From assembly GCA_949361645.1 (NCBI GenBank), contig OX442433.1:1458973-1522972 (forward strand): a stretch of DNA of 64,000 bases. Direction: 5' to 3'. The notes under the pieces were generated by a model. It had not been told where the DNA came from, made no database searches, and was given only the letters and a program-made list of their open reading frames with translations. Of this stretch, positions 1 through 11,000 are shown piece after piece. The position numbers and the translations under genes are program-made. Source of the DNA: Spongilla lacustris (taxonomy: Eukaryota; Porifera; Demospongiae; Spongillida; Spongillidae). Numbering within the stretch: position 1 is the stretch's first letter; every line of letters starts with the position of its first letter.

Positions 1-1170
1 TTTATAAAATTTCGACCCCCCCCCCCCCTTTCCCGAAGGCTGCGTACGCCCATGTATGTTGATTTATGAGGGTTTGATAAAATCACTTAACTGCTTATAG
101 TCTTGTTTAATCACTAGTGGTATTTGACTGACGAATTAATTCGTATAAAAGCGCATTTCTGATTTCCCTCGAAGTAATTGTCCGGCTGGTATTATTAGTC
201 ATAATGGGCGTGGTTCGGTGTACATATCAACAACTATGAAATTTTAATATAGTTTTGTGGGGGGCTGTAGGCTCCAGTCTGCCCCTGTAAAAATAAGTGT
301 GTCTCATTGGAAAATTATACCGTTAGAATTTTTCACTGCTACAGGATAGATATCTGTCCTTTTAATCCCTCAGACACACAAATACATGCTTCTCGTCACC
401 ATTCTCATGCAGAAGAATATAGTAAGTTTGCCTTCTAGCTTCTAGCCGGTGCGGTGTGTGGCCGTGTCATATTGCGCCGCCCTCCTCCGCTGTCAGTTAC
501 ACCCCATTGAGTCATACCAACGCTTCATTATGTTCATCGCGCGTGCCATTTGCTGACATAGGCCTATTAAACCTTCGTTCGTTCGTAACAAACATATATA
601 TATAAGCATTGTGCTCACGATGAGTTGAGCAACTTGACTTCCAGCCAAGATTTATTTTACATCCTACTTCCTGTAGCATGTCTTGACTATAGCTTTACAC
701 TAACACACTGACAAATAAAATTGTAGCACACAGTTTTAAGTTCGGGTCCCTCCTGATCCAGTGCTTAGCTAGATACTTCTCGAATCTCAATTGGGCAGAA
801 GTGCGTCATTCAGTCTCCTTCGCGTGATACGCTCGCATGTGTGTGCGTAGTAAGTGTGTGGTGGTTAATTGGTGCAGAAGCTAGCTCGAGGTGCGTTGAC
901 AACAATTTTTATGCAATTATATGTATAGTACTTTACCTCGAGTGACTTGCCATTCACAGTTGTCTTGCACACATATCTGTCAACTCCTTGTGCTTTCGAT
1001 GAATCTATGACTTGTTTGTTCATCAGCCGCAAGAATAACGAGGTTCTCCCAACGCCATACCTCCCTCCCAACACAACTGTGTAACCAGACATGGTACGCT
1101 GGATGGGTGTGGTCTTCAGCATAAAACTGCCATGGGCGTGGTTGATGGTGGTCACTATACACATGTAATC
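1..1170. repeat. Segmental duplication, copy A (paralogous to about 14.62-17.89 kb)
   Basis: Several blocks recur in the same order near 14.6-17.9 kb. The block at 92-180 matches 14626-14710, that at 235-560 matches 15840-16150, that at 580-770 matches 16150-16250 plus 17385-17520, and that at 770-1170 matches 17500-17890. The last block contains the first exon of a Rab-like GTPase. Copy A lacks both the hAT-like insertion and the TTA-flanked MITE found in the other copy, so it approximates an empty-site version. A poly-C run at 16-28 may be of poor sequence quality. I see no other gene in the first 900 bases. Confidence 0.75.
937..1092 (-). pseudogene. Duplicated first exon of a Rab-like GTPase, P-loop lysine changed
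   Basis: From ATG at 1092 to a GTAAAG donor just below 937 the exon reads 52 codons. It is closely similar to the exon at 17694-17840 (49 codons): both begin MSGYTVVLGGRYGVG. Here the P-loop reads GRYGVGRTS, so the lysine that contacts the nucleotide phosphates in GKT/S is arginine. The exon lies downstream (on the minus strand) of the only second exon seen in this window (5034-5480), so it cannot splice to it; a partner would have to lie left of the window. It is either an orphan duplicate or the start of a second gene. The donor is intact. Confidence 0.6.
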
Positions 1171-1659
1171 ACTAGAAGATATTAAAATAGAATAAAATTA
1201 GTGACGCAAGATTTGTAGACACCAATTGAGTAAAAAGTAAGGAAATTATAATTTACTAATTTATACATAACCCGTAATGTAGCCGTTTATTGGTGTGCCT
1301 CTGACGAGCACTACAGTGGTTTCTGGCCACAATGAACTAAAAGTCGCTGTTGCAGCATTTAAAGATACTCTTAAGATGCCCACTGCAAAACTGATGAAAT
1401 AGAAAATGCTATTATAGAAATCGACGATATTCTGAACTATGGCATTCAATTCGCCGCTACCGAATAACAGCTTGGAGACATTCTGCATCGAAAGCCTACC
1501 ACTCTTCCAGATGTGTTGGTTTTGAGTATTCTACAACCACGCACTTTCTCGTGTGATGCTACCAACTGGGGAATACAAAATGAGTCTACAGCCATTCAAG
1601 CCTATATATAGCATACCGCCAGGATCTGTTAGGTAAAAATGTTACAGTCAGACCTGCAG

Positions 1660-2029
1660 GGTTCTTTGTGAGTGAATCACATCCATTTCTTGGGGCAAGC
1701 CCTGATGGCTATGTCCATGACCCCACTAATCAGGGACAAGAGTTTGGTTTTATTGAAGTTAAATGCCCTTTTGTTCAAAGAGATTTCTCTCCACTAGAAG
1801 CCAGCTTAACTTCAGGGTTTTGCTGTAGACAAGTAATTCTCCTGAGTTGAAGCTTCAACAGAATCACAAGTACAATGCTCAAGTACAGGGTCAGATGGCT
1901 GTAGGTAATATGACGTGGTGTGATTTTGTTATTTACACTAACAAAGGTATTAATGTGGAGAGGATACTGTACAATGAGGATTATTGGAAGAATACTCTAC
2001 TGACTTACAAAACTGAAATAATTTTTTAG
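1660..2029 (+). pseudogene. YqaJ-type recombinase/exonuclease domain, frameshifted
   Basis: The reading starts in one frame with HPFLGASPDGYV and, about 25 residues later, FIEVKCPF. It then shifts frame near 1835-1850 and continues with NHKYNAQVQGQMAV and WCDFVIYT. These are the conserved blocks of the YqaJ/lambda-exonuclease-like fold: an aspartate in the SPDG loop, the E-x-K metal-site pair in EVKC, and the QxQ block of the YqaJ subfamily. Such domains are 5'-3' exonucleases that process DNA ends for recombination. The frame change and the absence of a clear N-terminus mark this copy as dead. Its role in the transposon is inferred from its neighbour. Confidence 0.65.
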
Positions 2030-2216
2030 GTCCAGATATAGTTAGCCCCATCCATGTAGGTCTATCAATACATGACCTTTCAAGAGTATAATATCGCACA
2101 AACACAAGTGTACAATGTTCATTATCAAAACATGTATTCAGTTCATTGCTATTGGTCATTATCACTATCCTCATTTGATTTATCCACTATCAATGTCTTC
2201 AAAGTATTTATCAACT

Positions 2217-3396
2217 TCATTCATACTGTGATTTGTTTGAGAAGGAACAAGAACAGGTTTTAAATTGGTTAGAAATGCACAGACAAAAATGATGAGTTGA
2301 AATCCTAGCTAAAGATATTGGTAGAGTATGTTTCAAAATTGTAAAAGATTTTATCCTACCAATTGCTTGTTCAACAATATTTCTCGAAGACGCTATACGC
2401 CTGCCTTCTTGAACCTTGTCGGCTGTCAGTTGCTGCTTGCCATTCAAAAAAGGACTGAGGAATATTAAATCTTACATTAATTTCCTGCAACAAATCTTTG
2501 ATGTTAAAACCTCAGTCTGCCACGATTGAAATGCCAGGCTTATCTACTAATTTAGTGAGAAATCCCGATGTACAGCGCAGAGATGTAAGATATGCATCCA
2601 TTTGGTGTGCATGCAATTAAAAACTTTGCAGTATTATTATTATTCCATGTGGATGACTGCATGTGGAGGTCTGAAGGTGTCTCTAAATTTCACTACCATC
2701 AAAAATGGCATATGTTGATGGATATTTGTCACGGAATGTAGAAGGCAGGGTTCCAGAAACCTGCTGAACAGGTGGCATCCAATCGATTTCTTACATGTGA
2801 TTATATAAAAGCATATCCAGGTTGTACTATATCTTGACACAGCACTCTTAGATACACCAAAGTGAAAGGACAAATCCAGTGTCTTTAAATTAAGTTTTGG
2901 ATTCATAAGGGTCATACGTAACTGGTCCATTGGCTGACGTTTTTCTCACTTGTGTAGTTTTGCTACCCCAATAATTCAACTTATAAACTGCTGGACCAAG
3001 AAATTCGAAGAATGCTAAAAATATATTGTACGATTTAAAGCCGGTATGAAATGAAAACAAATTCTCATCATCCTTCAAATCCTCAACTGTCAGACAACTT
3101 GGCTTTTGAAAGGTGTTCTTTAACTTGGCATTTTCAGCCTCTATAGAATCTCCACACATGCAGTGAGTACTGTATACATCTGTAGATGATCTGTGGATTA
3201 TTGTAGGTATCTCTTGATGTACTGATTCAACTAATGCAGTAGTAGAGGTGCATTCATGATTAGCAGAAGACAGTGGCAGTTGCATAGAAGTATATGAACA
3301 GGAAGTTAGTTTATCAACAACAGGTGTTGCAGACAGGGCATTGAGATTATTAGGCTCCTCATGTTGCACAAGACATACCAAGGTTAGGTTCATCAA
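2217..3396 (-). pseudogene. DDE_Tnp_4-type transposase (ISL2EU/Harbinger-like), broken
   Basis: Reading right to left, the N-terminal part (3396-2890) has a coiled segment, then VEDLKDDENLFSFHTGF and FEFLGPAVYKLNYWGS, typical of the region before the catalytic domain. A second frame (2930-2640) carries KTLDLSFHFGVSKSAVSRYS, the helix-turn-helix-like motif. A third (2447-2217) holds the C-terminal signature GRRIASSRNIVEQAIGRIK followed by LKHTLPISLARI. Frame changes between the blocks and stops show decay. The family catalyses cut-and-paste transposition with a DDE triad; the catalytic aspartates cannot be assigned with certainty here. Confidence 0.65.
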
Positions 3397-3399
3397 TGC

Positions 3400-4660
3400 T
3401 TACATCGAGGGTATTACTTGGCTGCAGTGGCTGTGCATCAGCAGTAGGCTGTATAATCGAAGGCTGAGGCAATGTCAAAAATGTGGTGAATCCTGTAGTG
3501 TATTGGATTGTTGGCTCATTTCTCCTAATCCAATAAGGTTTCAACTCATCTGGTACCAATGAGAGCCAACCCTCTCGCACATACTGGATTACCTTACTTA
3601 GCAAAGGATCCCTTAAGGCGTCAACTTGTACTTGATCAGCCAACACTGGTAAGGTTTCAATCTGTGACACGCTCATCGAATTGTTATCTGAGTCAGAGTG
3701 TGTCACTTCTGAGAGGGGCAGTCTTGACAGTCCATCCATGATTCCATGTTCTTGTGTGGGGTGAAACTCAATCTTGTAATTTTAGGCTGCTAAAATGAGG
3801 GCCCATCTCTGCAATCTGGCAGCAGCAAGTTCTGGAATTCCCTGTTTGGGCCCCAAAATGCACAGCAATAGTTTGTGATCTGTAACTAGGGGTGAATGAC
3901 CGGCCAACAGGTACATATGAAATTTCTTGAAAATCAAGGACAGGGCCTTTTTCCAACTGGGCATAGTTGTGCTCCACCTGGGACAACATACGAGAGACAT
4001 ATGCTATCAGATGTTCACTTCCATCTGGGAGAATGTGCGAAATCACTGCCCCTACCCAAGATGCAGAAGTATCCCCAGTTAGCTTGATAGGTAAGTGAGC
4101 TAGCTAGGGTTATAGTGCATCAGTCATTACTGGGGGCTCTCACTAACACAGTTATTTAAATACTTGGTCAACCTTCTCACACCACACCCCTTTCCCTTTC
4201 GTAGATCATTTAGTGGACCTAACAGGGTAGACAAATTGGGGATGAACATCCCATAGTAATGAACCAACCCCTCCCCCCTCCCCCCCCCCCCCCCCCCCCC
4301 CCAAAAAAAAACCTCATTTCCTTTCAATTTTGAGAAATTGGTGCCTGCTCAATAGCTTTGACCATCATAGGTGATGTGTGTATGCCTTCCTTATCGATGA
4401 CATGACCCAGAAACTCAAGGGAGTCCTTTAGAAATGCAAATTTGTCCATCTTGGCCTTAATACCATAGGCTGCCAATTGCTTTAATACTTTCTCTATGTT
4501 TTGCAACTGCTCAGAAGTGTTTGCACCTGTTATGAGGATGTCGTCAATGTAAAACAATACCCGAGATATATCCAACAGCACAGACTCTATTAACCTCTGA
4601 AATATTGCAGGGGAAGATGCAACTCCAAATGGCAAGTGATTAAACCTATACAACGCTGTG
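3400..4660 (-). mobile_element. Ty3/gypsy-type LTR retrotransposon pol fragment (RT, RNase H)
   Basis: The minus strand shows reverse transcriptase from 4653 to 4324 with FGVASSPAIFQRL and the catalytic YIDD box (FYIDDILITG). It continues into LVHYYGMFIPNLSTLL (thumb/connection), then RNase H (4046-3768) with LIAYVSRMLSQVEHNYAQLEK and, one frame over, VTDHKLLLCILGPKQG. It ends in a DGLSRLPL block that normally precedes integrase (3739-3450). Frame changes and a poly-C/G run at about 4261-4302 interrupt the reading. No LTRs, gag or integrase core were recognised. The right end towards 5.0 kb is unassigned. Confidence 0.75.
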
Positions 4661-5033
4661 TGTTTAGTGTAACCAAATTCTTTGACTCCACATCAAGCTC
4701 GAGTTGTATGTGTGCTTAGCTTTGAGAGAACTGTTGACCTCCTGATAAGGTTACAAACAACTCTTCTGGCTTGGGCAAGGGGTGCTGATTCAAGTCTAAA
4801 CAAGGATTTAATTATGTGATAAGCGATGATCATCATTACCTACATTTGGGTCTGAATTTAATATCCATTGGGGGATGGAATAATAATAACCGCTATGCCT
4901 CATGCTGATAAGTTACATTCTTTTTAATTTTTTTAACACAGCATTATATATATTTCTTCTTAAATACAGCAATACATACCATACTCTTCACTCAGGCGAT
5001 AGAAAGCTCAAAGTAACAATGTACTACAGTGCA

Positions 5034-8000
5034 TCAAAAACACTTATTCCATGACTGGCTAGGGTGTTGCTGCAGTGAGACAGAAGGTGCCTGTGGCTGA
5101 GACCTTGGACATGGTGCAGAAGATCTTTCATCCAAAGCTTTGAGGGTTGCTTCAAACGCTTCCTTCACATTGTGCCCAGTGTTAGCTGACACCTTGAAGT
5201 GGAGGGACTCTGGGATCTCGTATTCCTCCATCAGCCCTGCCACGGCAAAGGACAAGGATTGTGACACAGAATCTGTGGCCACAGCATCTGCTTTGTTCCC
5301 CCAGAGGACCAGCATCACATTGTAGCTGTACTTTTTAGCATCCACGATCCAATCTTTGAGTGAGTGCAAGGAGAGTTCGTCTTCCAGATCGTACACCAGG
5401 ATGATGGCATGGCAGTTGTGGTAGTAGTTGGCAGTGCAGTCACTGTACTTCTCTAAGCCACCAGTGTCCCAAAGGTACGCCTATAGGAAGATGAGACTGT
5501 CCATTCACTGCAATTGAAAAATTTATATCCATAACCCCATGCGTGATTTTGAACGGAAGCAGTTACCATGTCACTCTTAAACATACACAGAGGCTGTTTT
5601 GAATTTTGATGTGATGCAGTGTGTGATGTAATGTTATGTGATGTGATGCGATGTGATGTAATGTGATGCAAATGTGATATAATGTGGTGTAATGTGTTGT
5701 AATGGGATTTAGCGGATAGGATTTGTGGCTTGCGTGGGAAATGAATTATCAACTGAAAGAAAGTGCAATGGAGGAAATTTGAACAACATGCTACATATAT
5801 AGGCCTTCAGGTCGCCAAATATGTCAGCCAAAAAAAATGAATAATTTTATTAATTATGGTAGTGTAAAAATTAAAATGCTTTGGAACCAAAATCGGTTAC
5901 AGAGGCTCCTACACTTATCCATGAAGAGGAAAGCCCTGCTATCATGCCTCCCCAAGCCCATGCACACCTCCCCAAGTCCATGCACACCTCCCCAAGTCCA
6001 TGCACACCTCCCCAAGTCCATGCACACCTCCCCAAGCCCATGCACACCTCCCCAAGCCTATGCAAACCTCCCCAAGTCCATGCACACCTCCCCAAGCCCA
6101 TGCACATCTCCCCAAGCCCATGCACACCTCCCCAAGCCTATGCAAACCTCCCAAATTCCATCCACACCTCCCCAATTCATTATTGCATGTTCTATTCAAT
6201 GAATGACAATAATTTCATATTTCCATGCTACATATCCAATTCTATTAGAAACACTGCAGAAGCCTTCTAGAGCATTATTCAGTTATGACCTATTGCTGGG
6301 TGCAGAGCTGTATATACATATGTATATGCTTTATGCGAAATAAATGCGCTTCTTATCAGTGAGCCTACAGCGGTCTTCACGAAAGAATGCAACGCTTTTG
6401 TACTGGAATATCTTTTCAACAGATGTAGCTCAAAATCTAGGATTTTGACACCAACATCAAGGGTAAATTTTTCTCCATATTTTTTATTAAAACTTTATTA
6501 ATCAAGATTAATTAGTTTTAATAACCACATGCAATTAAGCACATTGAGGTGTATGCACGGGTGTTTCATTGCATTGACATTAGGTCTCGTCCCCACTTTT
6601 ACCTACGTAACAAGTAACTAGACCCTCATTATTGCATGGCATTGGAATTTGGCTTATCTTTTGTAATCCGTTCAACGTAAGCGCAGTACAGGTGAATATC
6701 TGTGTTGCACACCCTTCGAGGACTACAATGATATAAATTTTATCTTTTTAATGCTAACATACGCCATGATACCGTGACAAATAGCGCTCCATTTAGAGTG
6801 GTTGATTTCAAAATGCTTTTTTTCGTTAATTTGCCTGACATGAGTGACAAAAACTTGTATAAACGTATACAGGAGTGCTGGTTGTATGTGATTTGGTTGT
6901 TTTTTGTTAGCAGACTTATTTTCTGCGAGTCGTACCAAGGCGCTGAATACGACCAATTTATGTATACTACAAGCATGGCGGCGGTCCGATTGCAATACAA
7001 GATATAAAAATTTAATTAAAATAAAATTGGTGATGTAGGATTTGTAGACAGCAATTGAGTAAAAAGTAAGGAAACAAGGAATTACGGATATTATGCATTC
7101 ATTAATATAAATTATAAATATTACAGACCTACATTTATTTAGCAAATCTACCTGCCTGAAATTTAGTGCTAAATGTAGGTATGTAATATTTATAATTTAT
7201 ATTAATGAATGCATAATATCCGTAATTCCTTGTTTCCTTACTTTTTACTCAATTGCTGTCTACAAATCCTACATTACCAATTTTATTTTAATTAAATTTT
7301 TATATCTTGTTTCACTCCTTTTTTTCCTCTGGCGGGTTCCTACTTACACGTTGCATGCATGAGAGCAAACGAAGGAAGAACTGAAGGGCAACCTTGGAAT
7401 ACTACCCATTTATATAGTGCAATGTCACATCACAGCAGCATAAGACAGTTTGATCTGCTTGCTTGCCATCATCATTTAATCACATCACGATCAAACAATT
7501 TCTTGCTAACATCACTGAACTGGCATGTCAGCAACACCCAGCCTCTCCGCCAGGTTATTCTGGAAGGCAAGGGGATCCCTAAAAAAAGAAGTTGTAGTGA
7601 GGAGAGGAGGTATTAGTAGTGATGGAACAAAATATTATGCTCAGACCACAAAATGCCCAACCAGAGCATCGTGATATTTATTGCCATTTCCTGCCTGACA
7701 CGCTTTTCATTAAACCGCTCTGGGTCACTAGCTACCAAAACTGGTTCATCAGGATCAACCTAAGCATAGCACACACACACCCCGCCATGTCATACACAAG
7801 GATCTCCATCACAACTATCCCCTCACAGGATTCAAAGCCATACACATGCGTTCTTCAAAGCCAGTAGCAAAGGCATCATGATTAATCACCATAAATGCCT
7901 GTTCTTGTATGAATTCGCCATTCACACCAAAGATGCTTACCAGAGTGCTTGCCATTTTCATATGTGGTGTACAAAAGGACCACCACTGAGTACAGCACAG

Positions 8001-11000
8001 AATACGTCTACCGTCATCATGGCCAAACTATATCCCTTGTATCCATGCCAGCTGTGTTGGGGCAAATAGGTGGAGAAGGAAGTGATTCTTGAAAGAGGGG
8101 AAGGAAGAAGAGAAGGGGAAGGGAGAAGAGGGGAGAAGAGAAGGGGGAAGCGATTAGAGAGGAAGGGGGAGGAGAGAAGAGATAATGAGACAAGAGGGAT
8201 GTGGAGGAGCAAAGGAGGGGATAGCTAGCACAACATCACACAGATAAGCAGTACACCCCTCGGCAACATATCTGTGGGACATGGCACACACAAACATACA
8301 CATACGCCCACCTTTCCAGAGTGGTCCTGGTGGGATGGTGTTGCCTTTCCTCTCAGTTCTCCATCTTCACATAATAACAAATGAGTAATATATCTTTCCT
8401 GCAGAGCAGCAGTGATTGTGGCCATGTCAATAACAAAGCTGTCCTCATTGGAAGCTGCTGACATGACTTATGGGGTTATGGAGTTACCAGTGAAGCCTGA
8501 ATGAGCAGCGCCTGATTTGCTCTGGTGGGGACCTCCAGAGGACACGCATTTGTGAAGGATATTAGGAGCATTTATTACCATTGAACAGAACTCACTTATA
8601 AATGGGTCCTACCAGCAGGCCATTGATCTTTGAGAGCTTGCATAGCGTACTGAGCTTAGGCCACTCCAATAAGATTCCTTGTTTCCCAGGACATACAAGG
8701 CATGCGGGCGGGCGGTTCATTATTCATTATTCATTATTATAAATTGATACATGTATTAACACAACCTACACGTTATGCAACGTCTTTAATATTTTTAAAA
8801 AAAGGTTGCCCTCACACAGTAAAAAGGTAAATGAAACTAAAGAAGCTCTTTACGGAAGGATGCTCACACGCCCACTAGAAGATTCAATGCGAAGCACGGT
8901 CGTCCGTGACGTGACGTCACGTAAATGTTTCTTCCAATTCTATTATCTATGCTGGTGCCCACCTCCGCTTTAACTAAATCTATCCAGGACTCTATAGATG
9001 TGCTTGGAAGACGTGGTCGAATAGAATCGCGAAAGTAGTGTTCTGCTTCAATATTCCAAGGAAGTAAAGTAGTTTTTCTAGACAAACATGCAACAGATAC
9101 GTTCAAGATATATAGCCATTTTTTAAATGTCTATATGATTAATATAATGATGTTAATGAATGAAAACATGCGGTACCAAATAATGGTGCGGGCGGGAAAT
9201 GGGAAACAAGGAATCTTATTGTAGTGGCCTTACATGAGAGAGAAGGGAGATAGGGTGGAGGGGTGCAAATAGTAACATTATCTCGTCGCTAGGTGGCTCA
9301 CCTATACACGTCATCCATGGCCAACCAAATAGCCTAATTTATGACAGTGTAGCGGCTACGAGCTACAACCAAGTATACGGAGAACCGGATACACAACAGC
9401 TAGCCACGGCCAGTTGCATTGAGTGTCGGGTGGTTTCCCACCTTCACGTTATCCTTCGCGCATGCTATCGATCCTTCTTACTCTCGGAATCGGCGTTGTA
9501 GCGCAATTGTTCTTTATTTTTCACGTGCTTCCACAAAGCGCCTCTCAGCACGACTGTCATCAATTCACTGGCAATCCTCGCGTCTTTGCACGATTCTTGA
9601 CTTTTCTCTTCGCGATCGATCGACGTGACAGCAGGCACACCTAAACTTGACTATAACGTGTTCAACCACAAGCTGATGCAGGATCTCCCTTTTATGGCAT
9701 CCAGCTGATAAAATCTGTTGTGGGCTATTGCTAAGTTTGCTAAACATCGAAATTGTGTTCAGTATAACTCAAAATCGGAAAGTAATAGTATTATAGTACC
9801 AAACAAATTCGGCAGAAAGTTTCTAATTTGTCTCCTACAGTTCCTTTTCAAAACGGCTAACATTACACTACAATCGTGAGGAAGATACAATGCAATAAAC
9901 CTCTTATCCGAGCGAGTCTTATTTTATCAGATCCGGAAAAAATAGGAGAAACTTTTTTTCAGGTTCGAGTGTGGGAACGAGAGAGCGTTATCTTTGTTGT
10001 CCGAGCTTTCTAAGCGTCGGCAGTCTTACTACATTGTAGGTAATCGACGGCTGTATCCAAATACGCTCGCTAAAGTCCAACTGATTCTACGGTGCAACGG
10101 CAATAGTGGAATCTGGTGTTTTGCTAATCGTATTCATCACACTTCAACTCCTACATAGGACCGGTCTACTAACGTACATGTATGTACACTTCAAAAACGG
10201 GTGATGGATTACTAACTGTGATCTCTCAATTAAACAGCTTGGACAACAACATTGGAGCTTTAATTGTATCCGTAAACTAAAGTACGTATTAATACAACTT
10301 TAGCCTTGATCTTTTTTTTGCATGCTGTGTGCGATTCAACATTCTAATTAGTGCATGGTGGAAGAGAGGAGGTCAAAGAGACAGTGCCTGCATGGGATGA
10401 ATTGTTCCTGAGGCAAAGAACAAATGGTACTGAGTGCAGCCTAGTGACAGGGGTAGAGGTGCAAGTGGGTGGAGCCAATCTGTACAAGAGAACAGTTATT
10501 ACATGTTGTAGCCATGACAACGAAGCTGCTCACATGATAGGGGAACCATGTTCATAGGTTGGTTCACCACTGGGCTGGATGGAAAATGTGATGAGGTGTG
10601 CTGAGTTGTGTGCTGCATGGAGTGTGGCCGCATAGTTTGACCTTTGAGATCATTACATTATATAAGATGACAGCATCATATCCCTCCCTCCCTTGTTCCC
10701 TTATTTTCTTGCTCAATTTGATTATATTGTTTGCGTAAGTCTATGTGTTGTGTTTATTTTACTTGTACATGGTCTTTAAGCTGTAGAGGTTTCTATTGTG
10801 GAAGGGAGGGAGGGGGAGGGGGAGGGGAGGGGAGGGAGGGAGGGAGGGAGGGAGGGAGGGAGGGAGGGAGGGAGGGAGGGAGGGAGGGAGGGAGGGAGGG
10901 AGGGAGGGAGGGAGGGAGGGAGGGAGGGAGGGAGGGAGGGAGGGAGGGAGGGAGGGAGGGAGGGAGGGAGGGAGGGAGGGAGGGAGGGAGGGAGGGAGGG

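Larger units (their letters stand above)
1630..3400. mobile_element. Degenerate ISL2EU-like DNA transposon (YqaJ nuclease + DDE transposase)
   Basis: Two convergent coding remnants sit together: a YqaJ-type nuclease on the plus strand and a PIF/Harbinger-related DDE_Tnp_4 transposase on the minus strand. From established knowledge, this pairing characterises ISL2EU/IS4EU-type elements of animal genomes. Both frames are broken, and the right side abuts a Ty3/gypsy fragment. I did not find convincing terminal inverted repeats, so the limits are approximate. Confidence 0.6.

Noticed and set aside
1261..1488. 75-codon hydrophobic minus frame
   Set aside because: Could be an exon, but no family similarity and no partner exon seen.
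5837..6270. CRISPR-like array of 20-bp repeats
   Set aside because: No spacers; simple tandem minisatellite in a eukaryotic genome.
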